This document shows, piece after piece, positions 33,113-44,304 of a DNA stretch of 64,000 bases. Position 1 is the first letter of the stretch. Every line of letters begins with the position of its first letter. The notes under the pieces were generated by a model. That model did not search any database and was not told the origin of the DNA. It was given only the letters and a program-made list of their open reading frames with translations. The stretch is from positions 326,674,690 to 326,738,689 of the forward strand of contig CM019066.1 in assembly GCA_009667805.1 (NCBI GenBank), read 5' to 3'. The position numbers and the translations under genes were made by a program. This DNA comes from Leptobrachium leishanense. Taxonomy: Eukaryota > Chordata > Amphibia > Anura > Megophryidae.

Positions 33113-33345
33113 GGGGGTCACACGAGTGCACTAGGTGCGCCTGCACTGACGTGACGCTTTGACGGCGCTGGCCACACGCTGTAGCACGCACACAAATTGT
33201 GCGTGCTGCAGACCTTCTGAAAGCCTCCCCGAAGCGCGTCCAATGGGGCTGCAAAGCGTAACTGCGCTCAGCGAGGCGGCCAGACGGGCGTCAGAGTGGA
33301 AGGAACATCCTTTCTGCTCTGAAAAATGCTGGTCTGACCCTGGCC
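33113..33345. repeat. Harbinger-type MITE (subfamily C)
   Basis: The left end GGTCACACGAGTGCACTAGG abuts the preceding element and the right end reads GGTCTGACCCTGGCC followed by TAA. The interior shares GCGGCCAGACGGGCGTC and GGAAGGAACATCC with the copy at 1753. There is no coding capacity. Confidence 0.65.
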
Positions 33346-33349
33346 TAAA

Positions 33350-34240
33350 ATGTAATTGCTGGCAGATGAGCCTGTGTGTAAGCACTCAAAACAAAATCAA
33401 CTATTCGCAGCAGGTGAGAAGTGCCCCCCTTCATCATCTAACTAACGAGGGCTTTAATGAGTGCCGGCGGGCTACTTGACAACCGAGTGGCTGCAAACCC
33501 CATAACCTAGCCTGCGGAAGAGAGGCAAAATTAACAAATGGGGGGTGCCGACCTCCTCTTCACCCCATGGCGAGATGTTAAACCAAACAGCCCTCCTATT
33601 TTGAATTCAACATTCACAAGACGTGAGTGTGTGGTATGGGGTTATGGTTCCAATTTCAAGAAATACACCCTCCAATTTTACTAGCAGGTGCACCACCAAC
33701 ACAAGAATTGATCCCAAGCAATTTGTTTTTCATTTAAAAAGGTTTCCTCAGCAATTCTGAGAGAAAAAAACGACAAACCTTCCATAATAATTCAGATGAG
33801 CTGCAATTATGAAGAATAAGGTTCCACCACCTCCCTCATCGATCCCTTTTGAAAAGTGTATTAATGCACGCTGCAGCCCATTAAATGCAGCTTACGGTGT
33901 ACAGCTCCACAGGGTTTAAAGACAGTCGACTTCAGCAATCAGCTAGACATAAGAAAACATGAATTCGCTGAATTATGTTGTGTTCCTCCAAGGTGCAGGT
34001 TCGCCTTTTGAGTTTGGCCAAATACGTGGGGTTGGATTGCACACAAACATTCATACCTGAGCTCTGCATATAAACGGCTTTATACCAAGCACTTTCAGAA
34101 AACAAGTATGTACTTGTAGATACATTTTGATTGCCAAATGATGTCTGAAATACCCTGGGGAGTCGTCCAAGCAGGATGTGCAAAAGACGAAAATATTTCA
34201 CAAACCCAGTTTTGGGATTTTCAGACAGGAAAAAAATACC
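33350..34240. other. No recognisable gene or element
   Basis: Open frames on the minus strand around 33932-34240 carry no motif. No tandem or inverted repeat of note was seen. Confidence 0.45.
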
Positions 34241-34245
34241 TGTAA

Positions 34246-34519
34246 GGCTGGGTGCACACGAGCGCACCTAGCGCGCACGCACTTACCGCAACCCGTCGCA
34301 GCCAAGTGCCTCCGCGACGGGGCCGGTCACATGCTTGTGTGCGCGTCCACCTAGAGATCCTCCCCATCTATGCGCTAGGATGTGCGTCGACGGGGCTGCA
34401 AAGCGCGATTCTCCATAGGGTGATCGCGCTTTGCAGCGCTGGGGAGGGGGGGGGCGGAGGGAACATCCAATTTCACGGACGTTCTTTCCACTCTGAAGTG
34501 CGCTCGTGTGCACCCGGCC
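34246..34519. repeat. Harbinger-type MITE (subfamily C), 274 bp
   Basis: GGCTGGGTGCACACGAGCGC and GCGCTCGTGTGCACCCGGCC form near-perfect terminal inverted repeats, and TAA flanks both sides (34243-34245, 34520-34522). The interior shares GGGGCTGCAAAGCGCGATT with the other subfamily C copies. This is the best preserved copy of the subfamily. It is non-coding. Confidence 0.8.
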
Positions 34520-34522
34520 TAA

Positions 34523-35140
34523 CATGTACCGGCTATACAAAAATAAAAGTTGCAGAAGGAAAACCTTGTCATCTGCACCGGATCCTCGCAACCAGTTCCG
34601 CAGACCTAACAAATTGTTGTCTTCTTTTGAATGTCCTACCCAGAGTTCCTTGCTGCATTCTGGGAGTAAAGCAAGTAAGTTATGTGGGTGAAGAAAGTCT
34701 CTTAATTGCTTGGATTTGAAGAGGTTTTCCACTACAGATACTATATAGAAAACACTAGCTTTAGACAAGTCTGCCAGTTTCCCTACGAAGCTCACAAACA
34801 AGACAGTAAAAATAAAAAAAGGGGGGGGGGTGAAGCTATTCAGCAACGCTAAACACGCACACACAACACACGCACACAGCGCATGAGAGTCCAGCGACTT
34901 CCTCATTTCTCTAAGCAACGGTAAAGAAATTTGTTTTTAAATAATAAATTTTCCCTTAAATGTACTGAAAGTTACAAATGTTTCAAAGCACACAATCCTA
35001 GCTGTGCAAGAACTTCCAGGAGCGATTTATAGGTATGAACTTTTACAAGTATTTATGAATAATACGATTTATAAAGTAATGGAATTCTGCTTTGGTGAAA
35101 ACAAGGTTTGACAAATCATAAAGTTACAACAGCACAGGTT
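34523..35140. other. No recognisable gene or element
   Basis: A G run at 34821-34830 and a short (CA)n near 34855-34880 are present. A minus-strand open frame of 211 codons covering 34283-34918 starts in unassigned DNA and runs through the adjacent MITE; it has no motif and I treat it as chance. Confidence 0.45.
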
Positions 35141-35143
35141 TCA

Positions 35144-35557
35144 GGCTAGGGTCAAACGAAAGCATTTTTACACGCGAACGTAAAAAAGTGCGTCCGAACG
35201 CATTGATGTATTTTTTCACGGAATATGCGAAAACGGTCATACGATGCGCATGTTCGTGCGTGATGTCTTACGAATCCAAACCAGGAAACTTTTTGCATCT
35301 GGACGTTATGTTGGCCGGACACAAGCAGGGTCTGACGTCTCCAAATCTCTCACACACACACACACACACTGTACGTCAGTACTAGCGGTTCTGCGTTCTC
35401 GAAAAAATGCGTTCATTTTCCACTTGCGTTGCGCGGCCGGACTTTCGTGCGACCGTACTTCGTATATTGGCTGTCATTGCCCGTCATTTGCTGCTAGTGC
35501 GGCCGTGATTAAGTGCGCCAGAACGCACGTTAAAAGTGCGCTGGTCTGACCCCAGCC
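35144..35557. repeat. Harbinger-type MITE (subfamily A), inverse orientation
   Basis: It runs from GGCTAGGGTCAAACG to GGTCTGACCCCAGCC and contains the reverse complement of the blocks found at 25375. Flanks are TCA and TTA, so the duplication has one substitution. A (CA)n tract lies at 35351-35369. It is non-coding. Confidence 0.72.
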
Positions 35558-35573
35558 TTAAAAGCAAGACTTA

Positions 35574-35830
35574 GGCCGGCGTCAGATGAACACAGTGATC
35601 ACGTCCGTGTTGCCGCACAGTTTAACGTCTGTCATAGCAAAGAATCATGATCAATAGAGACCCACACACGAACTGCGCACGCACACCGCACGTGGCAAAC
35701 GGGCGAAGTTAGGCAAGAACGTAAAACCGCTACCACGGACACGCAGAGTGCGCCACATCCTCGTAGCGTTCTGTGTGAGGGATGAGATATCAGACGCAGC
35801 GCATTTGCGATGTCCAGCCACCTTGACGCA
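35574..35830. repeat. Harbinger-type MITE (subfamily D), partial
   Basis: The left end GGCCGGCGTCAGATGAACAC follows TTA. The interior shares CAGTTTAACGTCTGTCATAG and CAGACGCAGCGCATTTGC, in inverse orientation, with the copy at 41243-41681. The right end is not recognisable and may be replaced by a fragment of subfamily E near 35987. Confidence 0.55.
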
Positions 35831-36245
35831 CACAATGGCTTTTCATATCCTTATTTTTATCATTTTTCATATTAATTTTATGACCCCTAGTTCCTTTTTT
35901 TTTCCTACGGCGTCAAAATAAAAAATCATGGGATTTCCGTGTTTAGGAGTTTCACAGCGCACAGAAACGCGCTGTAAACGGGGCCTAAGGGTTATTTGCC
36001 AAGCTCCGGATCTGCCACCGAAATGCATTGAACAGGGACTATCCCTGTATTTGCAATTTTGGGAAATAAGTCAATTCACTAAGCTGTCAATTTGCCAAGT
36101 TTAGGTGAACAGCGAAATACAAATGCATTTTGAGCCACCAAAATTGCCCCATAGAGAACGATCAGTCTATTCACAGAAAGCCAAATTGCACCGCAATTGC
36201 AATGAAATGACCCGATTTCGGTGATTTCAATTCGGCAGGCGAATC

Positions 36246-37700
36246 CAGGGCCGGCCCAAGCCACTGTGCTGCCCGGAGCGATGGACGAATTGCTGCTACC
36301 CTCCACCCCCCACAAAAAAAAAAAAACATGCGAAGTGTATGAGCTTTTTACAAAGCTACACAGCAATAAAACTCAATGTGCGGTGTGTGTGTGTGAGCAT
36401 AACAGAGCTCCACAGCAATAAAAAACTCACTGGCTGCGAGCGGCTGTGATAGGCTGCAAAATAGCAACATGCACAGTGAGTGTTAGAGATTTGACCTGTC
36501 AGTCTGGAAATTGATAGGTGTCTCAGTCTGGTAAATGACCCCTCCCCCCAGACTGAGTATTACACACAGGTCTGACCTCCCTGCCTGGTACAGGTAAAGG
36601 CAGTAGTAGGTGCGACAGGGCCTGGAACCCGTCATCACTCCCCAGCTTGTCTCCATCCACAGACTCAGCCATGGAGTCCTGACCCTGCAGCATCCTGGCC
36701 AGCACCTGCAGGGACCAGACATCAATGCCCTCCCCCGGAAACCGGTCTAGCTCAAAACCTGAGGCCTGTTCAATACCTCAGCCGCTGCAAGTGCTAAGTT
36801 AGCAACTTGCATTGAACGCCGTTCAACCGCTCAGCAGTGCTAACCTAGCACTTGCAGCGACCCGGGGAGATGCTGAGTGTGACGTTTTAAATATGGCCGC
36901 CGCCATGAAGCAAGTAACAATGCCGTACAGCAAGATGGCCGCCGCCTCGAAGCAAGTAATAATTCCGTACAGCAATGTTAATTTTGAGGTTTTTGTTCAC
37001 CAAAGCACAAAATATTTATTTATTATTTCCCCCTCCACATAGACATATATTACAGTTCAATTTATATATTGTTTCAGAAGTAAACATAACGTTTATTCAT
37101 TAAAAACTATCATTTGTGGTGTGTGTGTACAAAACGGAATTGTGCTGACTGCTTCTCTTTATTATATTTTGTCCGAGTGATCCGAAAAACAATCTGAATT
37201 TTTCATTAAGAAATAGTCGGCCATTTTGGATTCAAAATTCGCATCCAAAGGGTTCAACGACAGTGCTGCAGCAAACTGAATTGCTGCGCTGCAGCAATTC
37301 AGCAGCTGCTGAGGTATTGAACAGGCCTCTGTTCTCCCGGAAACACATTAAACAGAGCCCCCTGGATACACACTGATGGGCACTAATATTATCCAGGGGG
37401 TCAGATAGGTCTGGAGCACCCCCATATCTCTAATCCAAGATCCGGTGTATCACTCATTGGGCAGATGAAGCAGCCAGTCTCTCCCTAATAAGGGGTGGGT
37501 GAGGCCTGCTGAAAGGGGTGGGCACAGCCTGCTAGAGGGGTGGGCGCGGCTGGCTTTCTCTACGAAACACCAGCCTGCTGGAAGGCTGTGCCCTGTTCGG
37601 GCCGAGCACTCTCCATGCCATGGCCTTTGCCAGGGTGGCAAAATGCTGCCCCTGACAAAGGGCTGCCTGGAGCGGCTGCTCCACGGACGGGCCGGCCCTG
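36246..37700. mobile_element. Non-autonomous hAT element, 1455 bp
   Basis: CAGGGCCGGCCC at the left and GGGCCGGCCCTG at the right are perfect inverted repeats of 12 bp. The perfect 8-bp duplication GGCGAATC (36238-36245, 37701-37708) is diagnostic of hAT. The interior contains a CTCTGTTATGCTCACACACA-type segment (minus strand, 36370-36410) related to arrays in other CAGGGCCGG copies, and a nested 567-bp element with CTG duplications. I find no transposase. Confidence 0.9.
36762..37328. mobile_element. Element with 3-bp CTG duplication (family W), 567 bp
   Basis: The terminal inverted repeats begin AGGCCTGTTCAATACCTCAG and both flanks are CTG (36759-36761, 37329-37331). A second copy in the opposite orientation at 44413-44981 has CAG on both sides. 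Inside, a segment of about 60 bp with ATGGCCGCCGCC and AGCAAGTAA is tandemly repeated twice. The superfamily is unknown to me; a 3-bp duplication of CWG type excludes hAT, Tc1 and TTAA groups. Confidence 0.75.
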
Positions 37701-38052
37701 GGCGAATCGAATACGTTTTAAATTTTATTAAAATTGCATTTATTAAAGTTAAAAGACCATTTATTTTATTTTCTTCTAAAACCTATTTATAGGAGACATT
37801 GTTTCTTAAAGACTATAATTTAGCTGCATTCTTATTGACTTGGCCTCCTATTAGGAGACTTCCCATTTAACCCCCTCACCACCCAGTTCGGTGGAATTTG
37901 CCGACTCCAAGGCAGCAATGTTGCCACCGTACGATAATTACTTTGATTACTCCATTTCCAGAGTAATAGTGAATGAGCCATATTTTCAGCAAAATGGAAT
38001 CACCGAAGTGTGCAGAAATTAAACTCCAATTCAGTGCTTTGTGATTGACCCT

Positions 38053-38764
38053 CAAAGCGTCTCTAGGGATCGGTTAAGAGTTCAGAAATGAAGGAGTCAG
38101 GGCTAACAAGCAAGAAGCCTGGATTTGTCAAAGTGCTGAGCTAACGTTATATGATCAACACCCATTATGTTTACATTGGCATGAACGTTACAACCGACAA
38201 GTGCGCTGCTGAGCATTTCTACTATATACGCTACGGGGGGGGGGGCTGGCACAGAAACATTTGTAAAGAGCACTGACAGATACCAAGTCTCCAATACGCA
38301 AACTTCAAAGTGGAAGAGTCAATAATATAGTGTTGGGTGTTTTTGACTTTCAGTGTCCATTTCAGTCTATTACACAACGATTGATTTAATGTACTAATGA
38401 AAATATAAAGTTACTCCTGTTGCAGGATTCCATGTTGGCTGGATTTACAGCTTCTCCAGGGAGCTCTGATTAAGGCTGGGAAGTGACAGTCAGCCATGAA
38501 CATGAACGACTGATGGGCATGTCTTTGCTCATGCCAAATTAAAGCAAAATGAGGCAGACAAAAAGTATTCCAGTGTATATAAAGCAACGTATGGGTCCAT
38601 GTGGCTGCAAGTCCACAGCTTTGCAAAATATTTGGATTGTTCTATGCAAAACCATTTAGAAAACTTTACTCTAAGGTTTCATACAGGCTCGTAAATTTAA
38701 GCATGCCAAGACCCTTCTTAGGTCAACTACTACACGTGCGTTAGTTTTCTATGCAAGGTCCATA
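38053..38764. other. No recognisable gene or element
   Basis: A G run at 38236-38245 and unremarkable A/T-rich DNA are present. No motif-bearing open frame was found. Confidence 0.5.
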
Positions 38765-38772
38765 GACTAGAG

Positions 38773-39244
38773 CAGGGCTCAAAATTTCAAGTCCAAAGCT
38801 ACTAACAGGCCATAAGAGTTACTCGCCACCAGTTGCTCCACCTAACCCCTACCCAGCCCTTAACTCTGTCCCTAAACACACCCCCTTAAATTATCTTATG
38901 AAATTACACTGTTAAAGGTTTTATGTAGAATAAAGTTACAAAAATAACATTAATTTCCAGACATCAGACCTCAGATACATGTATTCCCGGTCATCAGACC
39001 CCAGTGTGAGCAGAGCGAGGAGGCAGGGAAGCTCCTCTCCACCCCCTGCCAGTGACAGAGACGAGCTGGGTCAGGTTAGGCAGCTGATCCTTGCCACTGT
39101 GCAGCCTGGGGAAGGGACTGCATGGTGGCACCGCTGGAATACGGAGCACAAAATAATTTATCGTGCAGCCTGCGTGTGCATTTCCACTCGCCCTCAATTT
39201 CCACTCGCCAAATGCTAGTAGGCGAGTGGAAATTTTGAGCCCTG
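38773..39244. mobile_element. Non-autonomous hAT element, 472 bp
   Basis: CAGGGCTCAAAATTTCAAG and GGAAATTTTGAGCCCTG form inverted ends, and the perfect 8-bp duplication GACTAGAG (38765-38772, 39245-39252) shows hAT-type integration. GAGTTACTCGCCACCAGTTG and GGCGAGTGGAAATT subterminal blocks recur at 20928 and 46713. It has no coding capacity. Confidence 0.88.
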
Positions 39245-39252
39245 GACTAGAG

Positions 39253-41240
39253 CATGCATAGAACGATGGATTGCAGTTACACAGCGCAGAAGCAATTAAA
39301 TGTATCTCTCAGGACGGTCACTGTTGCAAGTGGTCTGAGAGAGCATTGCGTCAGCATGCAAAGTGCACCGCCATCATCGGTGACCGGCAGATAGGAAATG
39401 CAAAATCCACGTGTCGGGACCAAGGAAACTCCTCTGCTTCACATGGTACTTTTAGCTAAATGACACCGGGGGGGGGGGGAATACTCCACACCCCCTGACC
39501 ACTTGAAAACACTATAGGGGGGGGGTCAGGATGTGTAGAGTTAAAAAGATGCCAAGACTGAATTATGACAAAAAGAGACACACAAACACACACAGGCCAA
39601 CAGCTCTACATCAGCAGCTCCTTCCTGTAAATAAAAAGGGACGCTCTAATCACTGAGAGTCTTGTTGTTTTAAGTGGCCACAATGTGAAAAGTGCCTACC
39701 ACCCCCGCCCCCTCCCCTGCCAGGTTCTGGTGAAAACGCTGGATGAAGTGGAGGGAATTCCTCCACCTCACCGGCAACCAAGATTTTAGAATTTCCCAGC
39801 TGCCGGTCACTAATGACATCAACATGCAGAGTTGCTGATGTCATCCTGAGATCACCCAGTTGTGAGCGGTTCCAGGGAGGCAGCGATGGATCTGATCTCT
39901 ACACGCACCCAACTGATCGATGGCTCTGCACAGGTACTATGTAGCGTGCCGTAACTGTGCATAGTTTGCAATAGCTCCCATTGTCAGTCTGTATTTTTTT
40001 GCACAAACCTGCAAGAGCAAGCTTGCACAATCACACCTGGCTCCAAAGAGGCCTATGAATGTCAAGAGCCGATAGCAGCAGCAACAATGCCGTCTGTATC
40101 CATTTACAGCTCACAGATATCGTGGATCGCTTGGAATAGCGATGTTAATAGTGAGTCCTCGGATTAACGACTCACGCAAGCGTTGTCCGTTAGCCTAGTG
40201 AGCCAATATTAAATGGCGCTGTTGGAACAGGGACCAGAAACTTTCACAAGCTACAGATTTGTTTGATACTGAGGTTTCTGATACAGTTATGATATTACAA
40301 GCTCAGCTGTGAGACACGTGACCATGGGTAGAAAGAACTCTAGGACTTTTGATGAAATCTTACAGCTCAAATGAGAAGCCACAATTGAAATGTTTGCAAA
40401 CATAATTATCTTTATTAGAGCAGCCACAGATGAATAAAAGATTATTCTTAAGTGGTAAAAACGCAGCTTGGTGTTAGAGGGTGATGGGACAGAATGATGA
40501 CGACAGCCCACCTGTTCTAGACCAAGCTTGGAAAACCTAAGGCTGCAACAGATGTAGTGCTAAAGGTTAGGTGTCACTGGGATAAGGCATAGGGTCACGT
40601 TACCAGCACTAGCTGCAGGGGAAGAAGAAATGGAGAAAACATACACCATAACACAGGTGTTCATAAGATGGTGAACAGGACACATAACAATGTAAGAGAT
40701 TTTAAAACAGCGGTCATTCAAAAACAGCATCATCAATTTAGAAAAAGCATTTAAAGAGATATTTTGGCGATAAAATGTACTATGGAATATATTTTATCTG
40801 CCATGGCTGACAAATTACTTTATGGTTTAGATGTAATACTTTTACTAGCTCTATTACGACCATTGGAGCATTAGAGGTTTGAGTCGGCGGGGGTTGTAGT
40901 TGCTTGTAGATACAGGCACTTGTGACATCAATGGCATAAGGAACTGGTGCAAAGTATGACCCTGCACAGGCTTGCGTATGTGGGGGCACGCCGAGCCTGT
41001 GGAGGAATACTGAGTGAGACAGCTTCCCAGACTTGAGGACGTGGCAATGGACTGTGTGATGAGGGGTAAGCAAGAGTTTTTGGTTTTTTTAGAGAGTCTA
41101 TCCATAAATGTTAAGTAATTTTTGTATTGTATTCTCTGCAGTATCTACTCGTTCTGCTCTTTCCACCTTTATTAATACATTCAGTACTAGTCAGGATTGA
41201 AGCAGATTTCCCATGGGAGGGTCTGAGAGCTCAGGCTGCT
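39253..41240. other. No assigned gene; one minus-strand open stretch noted
   Basis: G runs at 39469-39478 and 39519-39527 flank a T2-like end (GGTCAGGATGTGTAGAG). A minus-strand reading of 40780-41105 is open in two frames, one giving SYFAPVPYAIDVTSACIY, but I recognise no domain and see no convincing splice sites. Nothing else is supportable. Confidence 0.4.
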
Positions 41241-41242
41241 AA

Positions 41243-41681
41243 AGCCAATGTCAGACGAACGCAGTCTGAGCGCACTCTGCGTGCATAACGGACCCACGTA
41301 TTGATGGAAAATACTGTAGACACCACACAGCCCGTTTTTTTTTTTTTTAACGGAAGTAGAAAAAAAAGGGAAATAAAATTAAATGACAGGTACAGTCAGC
41401 CAGACCAAAAACACTTGAGTGTCAACGTGATGGATGTTGCAAATGCGCTGCGTCTGACGTTGCATCATGCACACAGGCCACAACGCGGACGCGGCACACT
41501 CTGGCGTCTGTCGTAGAGCTTTTACAAGGCCTAAATGGCGTCCATTGCCACCTGCGTGGTGCGTGCGCACTTTGGTGCGCAAGTACTTTGTGTGCTGGTC
41601 TCTTGATCACAAATCAATGCTATGACAGACGTTAAACTGTGGCGACACGGACAGGATGACTGCGTTCGTCTGACGCTAGCC
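41243..41681. repeat. Harbinger-type MITE (subfamily D)
   Basis: The right end read inwards is GGCTAGCGTCAGACGAACGC; the left end AGCCAATGTCAGACGAACGC matches it with a few changes. TAA lies on the left and TTAA on the right. The interior contains a T run (41335-41348) and CAAATGCGCTGCGTCTGACG. It is non-coding. Confidence 0.68.
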
Positions 41682-41743
41682 TTAAAGTCAGCTAGCCACC
41701 CCAAAAAAAAAAAAAAAAAAAAAAAAAATAGGAAAATTGAGAG

Positions 41744-41884
41744 TACGGGTCACGGATCTTGAACTCTGGGGCCCCCCCCCAATGTTTCTGAACTACACTT
41801 CCGATAAGTCTCTGGCCATTTATCACAGAATTCGGGGATTGTAGGCAGCAGACATCTGAGGGGCCAGACTTTGAGATCCCCGGT
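41744..41884. repeat. Short hAT-like MITE (family M1), decayed
   Basis: ATGTTTCTGAACTACACTTCC, GATTGTAGGCAGCAGACATC and the degenerate ends GGATCTTGAACTCTGGGGCC / GGGGCCAGACTTTGAGATCC identify this as an M1 copy. A 29-bp A run lies just before it. Confidence 0.55.
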
Positions 41885-42235
41885 AAAAGTTAATGCGAGA
41901 GACGACAGACAGCAGAAGGTGATTCATGGTCTGTTTTGCTTTTTGAAAATGGGGCTTTGAGCCATTTAAATGTACGGCAGCAATGGTGGACATGACCAAA
42001 TGAAGAGATATGGGACTGGTTCTAAGCCACATCTCTAACACGTAGATTGTGCACCTTGGGTAAACCTCTCCATCACTGTCAGAGTCTAGTACCAAAATGT
42101 CAGGTTTAAGAGGTCTTAGCTGGTGACAGAGTGCTATAGCACTTAATAAAATATTTCCCAATCCACCACTGAGCACATTCAATTCCCTTTCCCACCTTCC
42201 CTTGAAATCTGTTGTCCCTTTGGTGAAGAGGGCAA
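41885..42235 (-). other. Unidentified open stretch, minus strand
   Basis: The minus strand is open for about 119 codons (41823-42182) and includes LVLDSDSDGEVYPRCTIYVL and ISLHLVMSTIAAVHLNGSK. I do not recognise the family. The composition is more protein-like than most chance frames in this window, but there are no clear splice signals and the 3' end runs into an M1 MITE. It could be a decayed exon, a retroposon ORF fragment, or chance. Confidence 0.25.
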
Positions 42236-42237
42236 AT

Positions 42238-42448
42238 GATCCTCCTATGGAGGATCGCGCTTTGCAGCCCCGTCAACGCACGTCTAGCGTTTTGACGGGG
42301 AGGCTTTTTGCACGGACATTTTTAGCACGTGCATTTCGTGCGCGCACTTCAGCGTGTGACAGGCCCCGTCGCAGTGTCACAACGCTGTGAAGGAAGCCGG
42401 TAGACATGTCAGTACGGGTGCACCTAGTGTGCTCGTCTGACACCGGCC
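42238..42448. repeat. Harbinger-type MITE (subfamily C), left-truncated
   Basis: The copy begins inside the family at TCCTATGGAGGATCGCGC and runs to the right end CTCGTCTGACACCGGCC followed by TTA. The left terminus is missing. It is non-coding. Confidence 0.65.
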
Positions 42449-42630
42449 TTAGGCAGCAAAATAGAGATTTAGGTTTTCTTTAGGACAGCAGGATTTCACC
42501 CATGGACTGATGCATGGTTTAGTACTACATTCACGGAGTAGAATTAACGATACAACTAGACAAAAAGGCAGTTTCCTGCTACTATGGACTCCACCAAATA
42601 CAGACTTCCAGCAGACTAGTAAAGCTCTAA

Positions 42631-42966
42631 GGCCGGGTGCACACTATGCTTTTTTTGTGCGCACTAACGCGCGTTAAAACGCACTTACCAGCGTGCGTTG
42701 CAGCCTATAGTTACGCGGAGAAGAACACACAAATAACACGCGCTGACAACGTCAGTCATGGAAAAACACCAAGGCTTGTGTGCTAGGATTGATGCGACAA
42801 TGGCCGCGTGCTGAACGTCAAATGCCCAGCTTTTTTTTTTCCATTCAACTCACATTCAGTGTTTATGACGTTCGTCAAAATGAACGCATCGTCTGGCATC
42901 TACCAATCTCTGTCATTTTTAACGCATGCTAGTGCGCACAAAAAAACGCCTAGTGTGCACCCAGCC
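42631..42966. repeat. Harbinger-type MITE (subfamily B), 336 bp
   Basis: GGCCGGGTGCACACTA and TAGTGTGCACCCAGCC are terminal inverted repeats, flanked by TAA (42628-42630) and TTA (42967-42969). The two halves match the ends of the larger relic at 30920-33108, so it is a deletion derivative. It is non-coding. Confidence 0.78.
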
Positions 42967-43387
42967 TTAGAGTTGCAAAGGCCAGCTTCAGCAAAAATCG
43001 CCAAAAGTAGTATTAACGGCACATAATACAATTGGAATAAACTGACATTTATGCATTTCCCCACCATACAACGCTGACAAGAAAGACGAAGAAAATGTGT
43101 AAAAGTGTAAATGATTTTACTTCTGCAAAATCACTAGCAACAGTTTCTTGCAGACTTTTTTTCGTTGCCACCAGCAAGCAAGAATACCCTTGTAATCGCT
43201 TATTATTCTACACTTGCACTTCTTATAAAGGGTTAATGTACATAGACTGCCGAATTGCAAGAGAAGTATGTGACTCGATGCATTAAGACCAAAAAGGTAA
43301 TTGAATAGCGGGGCCGTTATACTCCATGCACACCTGTCATGCCCAAACAAGTTGTACTTGTTTGACAAGGAATCACTCCTACTATAT
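42967..43387. other. No recognisable gene or element
   Basis: I see nothing beyond short motif-free open frames on both strands. Confidence 0.5.
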
Positions 43388-44100
43388 AGGGTCTATTCAC
43401 TAAGCACCAAAATTTCCACGTAGTCTGGTGCACTTTGGCGATTCCATTTAGCCGAATTCCCTATTCACCGAATGGTCACTTTAGTGCACCAAAGACGGAG
43501 ACACCGAAGTCCCACAAAAATGTTTGTACGTCGCTGAAGAGCACCTGGTGAATTCCACTGTACTGAGAGAAAAAAAAAAATGAACAACATGATGGAACGA
43601 ATAGGTATTTAAACCAATAAAAGTGTATTAAGAAGTGTCTCCATTAGAAAAAGGTCCTAAAATATATATATAAAAAAAAAGGAAAAAAGAAAAGGACTCT
43701 TACAAAAGAACTAGAAACACTTTTTAAAAGAAATGGGAAACTAAAATTGTTAGACCCTTTTTTTTTCTCCAAAAAAACTTTAGAAATATTTTTACATTTA
43801 ATCCTATCGAACAGCAAAATGCGTGCTTTCCGTGCAGTTCCAGGTTCTGTGAATAGACAAACCATTGCTACTCTATGGGACAAGTTTGCTGCTGCTGTAG
43901 ATCACTGAACTGCACCGTATTTCACGAGTGAACTGCCTCGATATTGCACCAATATATGCTGTAGCATTGTTTTGCGAAACATTGAAAATTTTTGAGTTCC
44001 TCCCCATCAAGGTTTTTCTGTCAGTCATCACCGACACAGGACAGCCCTCCACTAAACCCTGCAAAGTGACCAAATGCCAGTGCACAGATCAACGAGACAT
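43388..44100. repeat. MITE of the 'TATTCAC' family (F)
   Basis: The left end AGGGTCTATTCACTAAGCAC matches the terminus of the copy ending at 58391. Interior blocks AGGTATTTAAACCAATAA and GTGAATAGACAAACC, CTATGGGACAA also occur at 47280-47530. The right end is not clear. Its interior is A/T-rich and non-coding. Confidence 0.55.
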
Positions 44101-44304
44101 CTCGCCAACGCTACTGCTGAAGGCGAATCACACAATGCAATGACCGTCGCCAAGCAATGCCCATGAAGCTGGTGTCTAGTGATGTAACAGGGTAAGTTGC
44201 AGATAGTGATAGTTCATCAAGGAATGTGATGTCACATCGATCTCCAAGCCCAACGCAACATCCCAGAGAAAGTGAAGTTGGTCTCAACCTTGAGGGAGGG
44301 GGGG

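Larger units (their letters stand above)
35987..38052. mobile_element. MITE of the 'TATTCAC' family (F), split by nested transposons
   Basis: The outer sequences (AAATGACCCGATTTC before 36238 and CCTCCTATTAGGAGACTT, GTGCTTTGTGATTGACCC after 37709) match in order the complete copy at 57776-58391. A 1455-bp hAT sits inside, and that hAT contains a further 567-bp element. The family has ends near GGGTCTATTCACAAAGCACC, no coding capacity, and lengths of about 600-650 bp. The superfamily is not identified. Confidence 0.6.

Noticed and set aside
34283..34918. 211-codon minus-strand open frame
   Set aside because: It crosses from unassigned DNA through a Harbinger-type MITE and has no motif.
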